This document shows, in pieces, positions 35,174-42,061 of a stretch of 64,000 nucleotides of DNA. How positions within the stretch are numbered: the first letter of the stretch is position 1; each line of letters begins with the position of its first letter. The stretch covers positions 62,001-126,000 of the forward strand of contig JAHHHK010000019.1 in the NCBI GenBank assembly GCA_019359395.1. The letters are read 5' to 3'. Source of the stretch: Komarekiella atlantica HA4396-MV6 (GTDB lineage Bacteria > Cyanobacteriota > Cyanobacteriia > Cyanobacteriales > Nostocaceae). The translations under genes were made by a program, and so were the position numbers. A model generated the notes under the pieces. The model was not told the DNA's origin. It saw only the letters and a list, made by a program, of their open reading frames with translations, and made no database searches.

Positions 35174-36058
35174 CTACTCCTCACTCCAAGTTCGCAACTG
35201 CAAATACACTAGTACCATCGTCACTGCTAACAGCACTGTCGCGCCGGCTGCTGCATAGCCAAAATCAAATTGACCAAAAGCTTCTTGGTAAATGTAGTAA
35301 ACCAGTAAATTAGTCGAATTCAGCGGCCCACCGCCAGTAATCACATAAACTTGCTCAAAACTCCGCAATGTAAAAATCGCAGTGGTGACAATTGCAAATA
35401 TGATAGTCGGTTGCAATCCGGGCAGGGTAATATGCCAGAATTGTTGCCAAGCGTTTGCCCCATCCAAATCTGCTGCTTCGTAACGACTGGGAGGAATTGC
35501 TTGCAACCCCGCTAAGAATACCACCATATTGAAACCCAGTTGTTTCCAAATGCTTAATAATATCAGTACTGGCATTGCCCAAAATATGTCTCCAAGCCAG
35601 GGTATTGCCGGAATGCCAAAAACAGCTAAAAGTCCGTTAGCTGGGCCCGATGTTTGAAACAGCCAGCGAAATCCTAAACCAGCCGCCACAAGCGAAATAA
35701 TTGAAGGTAAAAAATAGGCACTTCGCAATATTCCCCGCAAGGCTAGGGAGCGATTTAGTAGTACTGCTAGTCCCAAGGGAATAACTAAGCTGGGAATAAC
35801 GGTGGCAACTGTAAAATAAGAAGTGTTACCAAGAACTTGCCAGAAATCGGGGTTGAGTAGCAAACGCCAGTAGTTTTTTATGCCTATCCAATAAGTACCT
35901 GATGAGGTGAAACTACCAGCGGTGAAACTAAGGTAAAACAAATAGGCGATCGGCCAAATAATAAAGACGCCTAGTAAAATTAGTGCTGGTGTGAGAAAAA
36001 TCCAGGCTGCCACAGTATCATTATCCAGCAGTTGCATAGGCGATCGGTTTTTTTTCAT
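35174..36058 (-). CDS. Sugar-type ABC transporter permease (MalF/UgpA family), orphan
   Basis: A 294-residue inner-membrane permease with six predicted helices. The first is TPALILLGVFIIWPIAYLFYL. The EAA loop that docks the ATPase reads EAADLDGANAWQQFWHITLPGL (about 205-226). The family takes up sugars or glycerol phosphate together with a second permease, a binding protein and an ATPase, none of which is near. The neighbours are an Hsp70-like gene (convergent) and a pilin-like gene (divergent, 62-bp gap). Its partners are probably encoded elsewhere, as is common in cyanobacteria. Confidence 0.92.
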   Translation of the reverse strand: MKKNRSPMQLLDNDTVAAWIFLTPALILLGVFIIWPIAYLFYLSFTAGSFTSSGTYWIGIKNYWRLLLNPDFWQVLGNTSYFTVATVIPSLVIPLGLAVLLNRSLALRGILRSAYFLPSIISLVAAGLGFRWLFQTSGPANGLLAVFGIPAIPWLGDIFWAMPVLILLSIWKQLGFNMVVFLAGLQAIPPSRYEAADLDGANAWQQFWHITLPGLQPTIIFAIVTTAIFTLRSFEQVYVITGGGPLNSTNLLVYYIYQEAFGQFDFGYAAAGATVLLAVTMVLVYLQLRTWSEE

Positions 36059-36120
36059 GGCAATGGTGGCTAGTGTAGGGTTGTTATTCGTAGAAGTACT
36101 GTTAAGATCCTGTCAATCTA

Positions 36121-37074
36121 ATGACTCTTACGCAAATGCTTAAATTCGCATACTTGGGCAAACTTCAAATCGCTAGCAAATTACTTAGCTTTAGCGTATT
36201 TATAATACTACTGATGAAACTCGAACCAACTGTAGTTGCTCAGCCTGCCACAGCACCAACGCCAACGCCATCTCAACCAACTAAGCAGACAAACCCGATT
36301 GTCCAAAAATTATCGGGGCAATGGCAAACTCAAGAGTCTTCATCGCTTCAAAGACTAACCTTCATTTTCACACCAGAAGGCAAATTATTTATCTTATTGC
36401 CCAATCCTAATACTCTTGTTGCCGCCGAAGTTAAATATCGCATCAACCCGACGCCACAACCTATGCATCTAGATGTCACAATTCCCAGTAATCAGCAACC
36501 AGTATTGACAATTTTTGAATTTACTGCTGATGGTCAGATGCGATTGCAATTAGATGAAACCAATCCGGGAAAACCTAGACCCACAGCTTTTTCTCCAAAA
36601 GCATCGCTATTCAAAAAAGTTTCCGATGCTACTACATTGCCTGATAATATCCAACTTATCGACCCAAAAACAGGAAATCAAGCAACCAATCAGCAAGAAG
36701 TTGAAGGTAAACAAATTATTGATACTATAAACCGCGGACAACAGGCCTACTATCTGGAATACCAAAAGTTTGGTACAACTATTGAGCAACTAGGTCTTGA
36801 TATTAAGCCAGAAACCGAGAATTACCGTTATCGAATACTATCCCAAGACAAGCAAACCCAAAGTGTAATCAGCACAGCTGTTGCCAAAAAGCCTGAGTTA
36901 AGAAGCTATACGGGCATTACATTTGTCAGAAAAATTAAAGGTGAAACTCTCACAAGTACGGCTATTTGTGAAACTGATAAACCCTCAGCTAAACCGCCAC
37001 TTCCGCCAACGCTTCCTTCCAATAATTTTCAGCAAGTTAAATGTCCAGTAGGCTCGCATTTATTAGTAAGATAG
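36121..37074 (+). CDS. Type IV pilin-like G/H domain protein
   Basis: A 317-residue protein. The N-terminal hydrophobic stretch (about 21-40, LLSFSVFIILLMKL) and following VAQPA look like a signal peptide or anchor. A Pro/Thr-rich linker and a beta-rich domain (about 60-165) come next. The C-terminal part (about 200-317), starting IIDTINRGQQAYYLEYQKFG...LGLDIKPETENYRY, matches the globular part of cyanobacterial pilin-GH proteins, but the class III pilin N-terminal helix is missing. It may be a minor pilus-related or periplasmic protein. purN starts 7 bases after its stop, so they share a transcript. Confidence 0.75.
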   Translation: MTLTQMLKFAYLGKLQIASKLLSFSVFIILLMKLEPTVVAQPATAPTPTPSQPTKQTNPIVQKLSGQWQTQESSSLQRLTFIFTPEGKLFILLPNPNTLVAAEVKYRINPTPQPMHLDVTIPSNQQPVLTIFEFTADGQMRLQLDETNPGKPRPTAFSPKASLFKKVSDATTLPDNIQLIDPKTGNQATNQQEVEGKQIIDTINRGQQAYYLEYQKFGTTIEQLGLDIKPETENYRYRILSQDKQTQSVISTAVAKKPELRSYTGITFVRKIKGETLTSTAICETDKPSAKPPLPPTLPSNNFQQVKCPVGSHLLVR

Positions 37075-37081
37075 AAGTTTT

Positions 37082-37756
37082 ATGAGTAATAATTTCCCAG
37101 TAAATGCTGATACTGCTTGCCTGATTTCTCCCAACATCTCTAGCAACCAATTTACACAAAGCGCTCCTTTGAAATTGGGGATTATGGCTTCTGGGAATGG
37201 TAGCAATTTTGAGGTGGTTGCTCAAGCTATTGAAGATGGACAGTTAAACGCTCAAATTCAAGTTTTGATTTATAATAATCCCTCGGCTAAAGCAGCGGTA
37301 AGGGCAGCAAACAGAGGTGTAGAGGCTGTTTTATTAAATCACCGCAACTACAAAAGCCGGGAAGAGTTTGACGAGCAAATTGTCCAGACATTGCAGAAAT
37401 ATGATGTTGAATGGGTGATTATGGCCGGCTGGATGCGACTGGTGACAGAAGTGTTAATCGATGCTTTTCCCAACAAGATTATTAATATCCACCCTAGTTT
37501 GTTGCCTAGTTTTAAAGGAGTTCATGCTGTCGAACAAGCTTTGGCATCTGGGGTAAAAATTACTGGCTGTACAGCGCATATAGCTTGTTTAGAGGTGGAC
37601 AGTGGCCCAATATTAATGCAAGCAGCAGTGCCAGTACTACCAGACGATACACCAGAAACACTCCACGCCAGGATTCAAATTCAGGAACATCGAATTTTAC
37701 CACAGGCGATCGCACTAGCAGCTTACTCGTCAAAAACTACACTTAATCGAACGTAG
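37082..37756 (+). CDS. purN: Phosphoribosylglycinamide formyltransferase
   Basis: A 224-residue folate-dependent GAR transformylase for step 3 of purine synthesis. Motifs are LGIMASGNGSNFEVVAQAI (phosphate loop), WVIMAGWMRLV, IINIHPSLLPSFKG (catalytic Asn and His) and CTAHIACLEVDSGPILMQA (catalytic Asp). The first ~35 residues are an extension compared with typical 190-residue bacterial PurN. An internal Met (GIMASG) is too deep to be the start. Confidence 0.95.
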   Translation: MSNNFPVNADTACLISPNISSNQFTQSAPLKLGIMASGNGSNFEVVAQAIEDGQLNAQIQVLIYNNPSAKAAVRAANRGVEAVLLNHRNYKSREEFDEQIVQTLQKYDVEWVIMAGWMRLVTEVLIDAFPNKIINIHPSLLPSFKGVHAVEQALASGVKITGCTAHIACLEVDSGPILMQAAVPVLPDDTPETLHARIQIQEHRILPQAIALAAYSSKTTLNRT

Positions 37757-37924
37757 AAATACATAAGCCAGACTTTACAGGCATTAAACATTTAGAAGAC
37801 TACAGTTAATGATTGCAACATCTCTACTATCTGTCGCATTTTTTTCAAAATGTTATAACCCCGAAAAAGCAACCCTTTCAAGGTGGATCAACATTTTGCT
37901 CAAAAAATCTCTTTTTAATCTCTT

Positions 37925-38105
37925 CTCTCTGTGTTCTCCGCGCCCTCTGCGGTTCAAGAGTCATTTATTTAACCACAGCGAGAAGTCTGAGCGGAGGTTT
38001 CCGACGCTCCTACGTCGCTAACGCTGCGCTATCCGTTGGCGCAGCCCGCCGCAGGCATCAGAACTTCTCAAGACAGAGGCACAGAGGACACAGAGAGAAG
38101 AGATA
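37925..38105. repeat. Dispersed GCAGAG-type repeat, diverged copy
   Basis: Contains CTCCGCGCCCTCTGCGGTTC, GCTAACGCTGCGCTATCCG, CAGAACTTCTCAAGACAGAG and AGAGGACACAGAGAGAAGAG, a mosaic of the same short blocks as the copies at 6766, 34984 and 56580. Confidence 0.65.
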
Positions 38106-38274
38106 GGTTTTACGAGTCACCTTGAAAGACTTGTAGATGTTGAAGCTGTAGTTACAAATACTGATGATTGGATAAGTAAAACTAAAGTCATATTATCTAT
38201 AATTAATAATTAATTATAAATACTTCTTAAATAATAAGTAAGCTAGAAGTTTTATTAACTAAAACTTCTTTTGA

Positions 38275-38400
38275 AGTTACAAATAAACAAGTTCTAGTGA
38301 ATACAGCTTATTCTGTAGTTACAAATGAACAAGTTTTAGTTAACACAGCTTATTCTGTAGCTATAAATGCTTCTTTTGTAGTTGACACAGCTTTTTCTGT
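38275..38400. repeat. Three 42-bp tandem units
   Basis: Units start at 38275, 38317 and 38359, each AGTTACAAAT...ACAGCTTATTCTGT with increasing divergence. One frame stays open through all three (period 14 codons) but has no start codon. Confidence 0.8.
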
Positions 38401-38438
38401 AATTATAAGTATGCCAACTTAAACATCAAACAATAGTA

Positions 38439-38517
38439 GGGTGTGTTGTCGTGCAGCGCAACGCACTATCTTGATATAGTCTATCAGGTGCGTTAAGTCT
38501 TCCGCCACAACACACCC
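38439..38517. repeat. 79-bp inverted-repeat element
   Basis: Ends GGGTGTGTTGT (38439-38449) and ACAACACACCC (38507-38517) are exact reverse complements, with inner complementary GCGCAACGCAC and GGTGCGTTA segments. It has the form of a small dispersed hairpin element. Confidence 0.75.
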
Positions 38518-38694
38518 CATATCCAAATACTACTCCTAAACTGTATTGTCCCTATTTGATATTCTCCAAATAAATTAAGAAAATTTACTAGCAACTATTT
38601 AATACATAATACAATTAATTGTGGATTTTGCTGAGCCAAAATGTAGTTGCAGCAGGGCATAGTAATTTTAGAAACCTCACATGGAAGTAAATTT

Positions 38695-39090
38695 ATGCCT
38701 CAGAGAAAACGCGCATCCCGCGTTCTAGAAAATGCTGAGTTAAGATTCGCTGGACTCAAAGCAATAAATACTAATTTGGATCTTGGGGATGCTTACAACT
38801 TAACAAACTTGACACAATTAATTGAACAGGTACGCACCAAGTTAGAAAGTTATAACACTATTCTCAGCATGGCTGACTCTTCCAAATTAGAACTTGAAGA
38901 GTTAGAACAAATGTTGAGCACGTTCTCTGAGAAGATGCTTATGGGGATTGCTTTTAAATACGGCAAAGATAGCCGCGAATATGAGATGGCTGGTGGAGTT
39001 CGCAGAAGTGAGAGTCTCCGTAAAAGTAGGGCAACTCGTTTAAAAACTGCTGCACAGAAAGTATCCAGTCAGAGCGCTCAAACCACGTAA
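38695..39090 (+). CDS. Conserved-type cytoplasmic protein of unknown function
   Basis: About 131 residues from the ATG at 38695, which follows a GGAAG ribosome site; the frame extends 16 codons further up to a TTG at 38647 without support. It is largely helical, with a likely coiled coil at about 50-85 (TQLIEQVRTKLESYNTIL, LELEELEQMLSTFSEKML) and a basic Ser/Arg-rich tail (RRSESLRKSRATRLKTAAQK). There are no membrane segments. I do not recognise the family. Confidence 0.6.
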   Translation: MPQRKRASRVLENAELRFAGLKAINTNLDLGDAYNLTNLTQLIEQVRTKLESYNTILSMADSSKLELEELEQMLSTFSEKMLMGIAFKYGKDSREYEMAGGVRRSESLRKSRATRLKTAAQKVSSQSAQTT

Positions 39091-39134
39091 TTTATTCTAT
39101 GGTTGATAGTGTGCGATGCCTGTCTTGAAAAGTT

Positions 39135-39731
39135 TTAACTTTTAACTTTCGACAATTGCCACATTTTCCACAGATAGCTGGAAATCCAATTTGTCACAAT
39201 ATGAGCAACAATCGGTACTAATAAGTTACCAGTAATCAAGGCACTATATCCTAGTAGTATCCCAACAATGGATGCCCAAATCACATAAGGCCATTGTTGG
39301 GAACCACTGAGGTGTAAGACGCCAAAGCAAAGACTCGATACTATGACAGCCGTAATATCTGAACCTAAAGCTGGCAGTATCACGCCCCGAAATAACAATT
39401 CTTCGCTCAAACCTGGTAGTAATCCTAGCCAAATTAAATCTGGTAAAGCTAAGGGTTTAAGTACTAGTTCTAAATAATAATCTGCACTTTTACGGTAGGG
39501 AGGAGAAAAGCGGTAAGCTAAGCCACTTAACGCAGTGATGATAATTCCCAACCCCACGCCTAGCAGCAACTCCTTTTCATCCCATTTCCAGGAAAATAAA
39601 GAAAAGTTGCCAAAGTATAACGATAGCTTGGCGACTATCAACAAAATGATTGCAGTCGCTCCCATCGCTCCAAGTACTTGGAAGCGCGTCAGGTATGGAA
39701 TTTCTGGCTCTTGCTTTTGTTGTTCAACCAC
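39135..39731 (-). CDS. CPBP-family intramembrane metalloprotease
   Basis: A 198-residue membrane protein with five or so hydrophobic segments. CAAX/bacteriocin-processing protease motifs are present: EELLFRG (motif 1, Glu-Glu and Arg), FGVLHLSG (motif 2, Phe-x3-His) and HIVTN near the C-terminus (motif 3). In bacteria these act as membrane proteases or self-immunity proteins. No bacteriocin gene is adjacent. It is convergent with the preceding plus-strand gene. Confidence 0.92.
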   Translation of the reverse strand: MVEQQKQEPEIPYLTRFQVLGAMGATAIILLIVAKLSLYFGNFSLFSWKWDEKELLLGVGLGIIITALSGLAYRFSPPYRKSADYYLELVLKPLALPDLIWLGLLPGLSEELLFRGVILPALGSDITAVIVSSLCFGVLHLSGSQQWPYVIWASIVGILLGYSALITGNLLVPIVAHIVTNWISSYLWKMWQLSKVKS

Positions 39732-39792
39732 GATTTTTTGGGGGAATAGGGCAGAGGAGAGAATAATTAATGACTTTTGACCCTTGACTCTT

Positions 39793-39870
39793 GACTCTTG
39801 TACAGACGCGATTAATCGCGTCTCTACTCTTGACTCTTGTACAGACGCGATTAATTGCGTCTCTACTCTT
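39793..39870. repeat. Two 39-bp units with a 20-bp palindrome
   Basis: Units at 39793-39831 and 39832-39870. The first contains the perfect palindrome AGACGCGATTAATCGCGTCT (39804-39823); the second has one base change. The units are joined by TTGACTC-type heptamers. Confidence 0.85.
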
Positions 39871-39880
39871 GACTTACGAA

Positions 39881-40927
39881 TTAGACAAAGCCACTTGAAC
39901 TGAGGGCAGATAGATTAATGCCTGCTTTGTGTGCGACTAATACACCCACTGCTTCTAAATATGAGTTTACCTGTATGGATTTGATCCCCAATGGCTGGGG
40001 AGGAACTTGTATTTGAGTTTTATTTTCTTCCACTGTAATTATTTGGCATCGCTTCTGGTTTAAACTGAGTAAGGCACTACCACCACAAGCAGTTGCAGGT
40101 ACGATCGCAGCATCTACATGATCTGCCCAAATATCTGCTTGTGAAGATGCAACTAACCCTTTATTTACTATAAATTGTGGGGCGCGACTCAAGCCGACAA
40201 GGACGCTCGGTAAGAAGGTATAGCCTAATTCTTCGGCAGCCGAACGAGGTGATAAATCTGGTTCTGGGGGTACGCTTGCAAGGGCAGGAGAATGGGCGCA
40301 AGGTATTTGAAAGGTTCGCACTAGCAAGTGGCTAATTACGGCTTCTGCACCCGCTAAAGGATCGACACCTTTAGCTTGGCGGTAGTTTTGTACTGCCTCT
40401 TCATCCATATCATCGGGGAAACGGGCAACAACTGCGATCGCTTCTGCCCCTACTTTCTTAACTAAGATTTCAGCTGCCCTTAACAAGCTGTCTGGGTTGC
40501 CAATTGTCCCCCAACTAGCTCCCGATGGGGCTGTGCGTAATTCTACATTTAACGGGGTATCTGTGATTACATAATCTGTTACTGACAATCCCAGAGTTGC
40601 CCTGGCTGCATCTGCCGCTTGCAGGTGTCGCAGCCGCAATTCTGGCTCAATACCTTGGTCTAAAAGCAAACCTACTTTATTGGCATATACAGGTTGTAAT
40701 CCCCAGCATCCCGCAGCAAATTTGTCAAGCCCATAACCTTCAACATAAAAAGCATTGGGAAGATTCCAGTACAAACTAGCGCCATTGAGGACATTGGGGT
40801 GAGTGATCAGGCGATCGCAAACTTGTGCTATAACTCTGGCAACAGGCAAAGCATCACCAGCATAACCACCAATCGCAGCCCCAACGCCAGTTGGTACAAT
40901 TAAAATCACAGTATATGGACGTTGCAT
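39881..40927 (-). CDS. DUF3326-type protein of unknown function
   Basis: A 348-residue cytoplasmic protein opening ILIVPTGVGAAIGGYAGDALP and containing HPNVLNGASLYWNLPNAFYVEG, EGYGLDKFAAGCW and VPATACGGSALLSL. This pattern matches the DUF3326 family kept in cyanobacteria and plastid-bearing eukaryotes. No function is established to my knowledge. The glycine-rich N-terminus hints at nucleotide or cofactor binding. The next minus-strand gene upstream (41060) is separated by heptamer repeats. Confidence 0.85.
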   Translation of the reverse strand: MQRPYTVILIVPTGVGAAIGGYAGDALPVARVIAQVCDRLITHPNVLNGASLYWNLPNAFYVEGYGLDKFAAGCWGLQPVYANKVGLLLDQGIEPELRLRHLQAADAARATLGLSVTDYVITDTPLNVELRTAPSGASWGTIGNPDSLLRAAEILVKKVGAEAIAVVARFPDDMDEEAVQNYRQAKGVDPLAGAEAVISHLLVRTFQIPCAHSPALASVPPEPDLSPRSAAEELGYTFLPSVLVGLSRAPQFIVNKGLVASSQADIWADHVDAAIVPATACGGSALLSLNQKRCQIITVEENKTQIQVPPQPLGIKSIQVNSYLEAVGVLVAHKAGINLSALSSSGFV

Positions 40928-40930
40928 ATT

Positions 40931-41060
40931 AAATCAGTCAACAGTGAACAGTAAACAGTAAACAGTAGATTATTGGTCTTGGAAGACGCGATAAATCGCG
41001 CCTATATATCAGGGTTTTGGGCTTATCTGAACTGTATTGACTGATAACTGATAACTGAAC
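40931..41060. repeat. Heptamer-ended spacer element
   Basis: CAGTGAACAGTAAACAGTAA on the left and GACTGATAACTGATAACTGA on the right face each other around a unique ~70-bp centre with GACGCGATAAATCGCG. It looks like a third, unrelated-core relative of the elements at 23370 and 31095. Confidence 0.65.
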
Positions 41061-41242
41061 TACTCAGCACTGGCTGTGGTGACAACGGCTTCAACAGTGG
41101 CTTTTTGCTGTGCAACATCCACAGAGGTAATTGCCCAACGTAGGGGTTCACCTTGTTTTTGTAACTCTGCTTCAATTACTTGTTGTAATTCTGTCGGAGT
41201 TTCTTGAAGGTCAATTTCTGCGGTAATAAAATGAGTTGTCAT
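41060..41242 (-). CDS. Small conserved-type protein, unknown function
   Basis: A 60-residue soluble acidic protein: MTTHFITAEIDLQETPTELQ then helix VIEAELQKQGEPL and strands RWAITSVDVAQQKATVEAVV. The beta-alpha-beta-beta pattern and lack of low complexity suggest a real gene. Family not recognised. It is bounded on both sides by heptamer repeats. Confidence 0.6.
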   Translation of the reverse strand: MTTHFITAEIDLQETPTELQQVIEAELQKQGEPLRWAITSVDVAQQKATVEAVVTTASAE

Positions 41243-41375
41243 TGTAGTAAAGCCTGGTGATTTGTCGTTTCTAGAATAGCTGATATCAGGTGCTAATAAA
41301 CACTATGTTATTTATCAGTTTTAGTGATATCTGTTACCAGTTACTAATTATCAAGAGTAAACTTTCTATTGATAA

Positions 41376-41415
41376 GTGTTCACTGATAACTGTTTCCTGA
41401 TAACTGTTTACTGAT
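41376..41415. repeat. Heptamer repeats 3' of the ferredoxin gene
   Basis: Alternating TTCACTG, ATAACTG and TTTACTG 7-mers immediately after the ferredoxin stop codon. Confidence 0.75.
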
Positions 41416-41417
41416 TA

Positions 41418-41735
41418 TTAGTCTTTACCAAATTGCAACTGATAAACTATTTCTTCTTTTTCTGTCTCAACTTTTAAATCAGAAAGAGGTTTGGCGATAC
41501 AAAGCAATACGTAACCTTGTTTTTGCAAATCTATACTAACGCCCATGCCTTCGGTTTGATCTACAGTTCCCTCGGCTATTTGTCCAGCGCAAGTTGTGCA
41601 AACACCCGCATGACAGGAACTCGGCAAGTCTAAACCAGCGGCATCGGCAACTGATAAGATGGTTTCATCTTCAGGAACCTGCAAAGTATGAATTTTGCCT
41701 TGGTGGTGGATTTCCACAGTGTAAGTTTTGGGCAT
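41418..41735 (-). CDS. 2Fe-2S plant-type ferredoxin
   Basis: A 105-residue ferredoxin. Cluster ligands are Cys41, Cys46 and Cys49 in SSCHAGVCTTCAG and Cys79 in YVLLCIAKP, the classical C-x4-C-x2-C-x29-C spacing. DLPSSCHAGVC differs from the photosynthetic PetF consensus (DLPYSCRAG), so it is probably a paralogue with a dedicated partner. It carries electrons in the cytoplasm. It is transcribed divergently from acnB, with a 326-bp gap. Confidence 0.95.
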   Translation of the reverse strand: MPKTYTVEIHHQGKIHTLQVPEDETILSVADAAGLDLPSSCHAGVCTTCAGQIAEGTVDQTEGMGVSIDLQKQGYVLLCIAKPLSDLKVETEKEEIVYQLQFGKD

Positions 41736-42061
41736 ATATAATAGAAGCGTGACGAAATAAGAACTTTGAGTGGCGGTTTCCGCCGGGTGGAAGTTCAGTA
41801 GACAAGCGAATTATATTATCTAATAAACAGGCACGTGACCAAGTTAAAAAATGGAAAAAGAGAATTATTTGCAAACAGCTTTATCAGGAAAAATAGCTAT
41901 ACAGTGATAATTATAAGTCCTTGCCAAACAAAAACTTAAAGTAAGGAGACTCACTTCCTGTGAATTCTACCTGTAAAGATTTGTGAGGTTGAATGCTCCT
42001 AAAACTTAGGAAGTGATTATAAACACTTAAAAAATGTTTGGCTGAATATTTGGAGTTCAGA
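41736..42061. other. Divergent promoter region of ferredoxin and acnB
   Basis: About 325 bp with a short hairpin-like GTGGCGGTTTCCGCC near 41771 and AT-rich flanks. Nothing else is recognised. Confidence 0.5.

Larger units (their letters stand above)
37757..38694. other. Repeat-rich intergenic region
   Basis: About 940 bp without a supported gene. It holds a GCAGAG-family block (37925-38105), three 42-bp tandem units (38275-38400) and a 79-bp inverted-repeat element (38439-38517). Short frames at 37809-38106 lie within the repeat block and are not called. Confidence 0.65.

Noticed and set aside
37809-38106. Two overlapping plus-strand frames after purN
   Set aside because: They coincide with a GCAGAG-family repeat block and have no gene-like signals.
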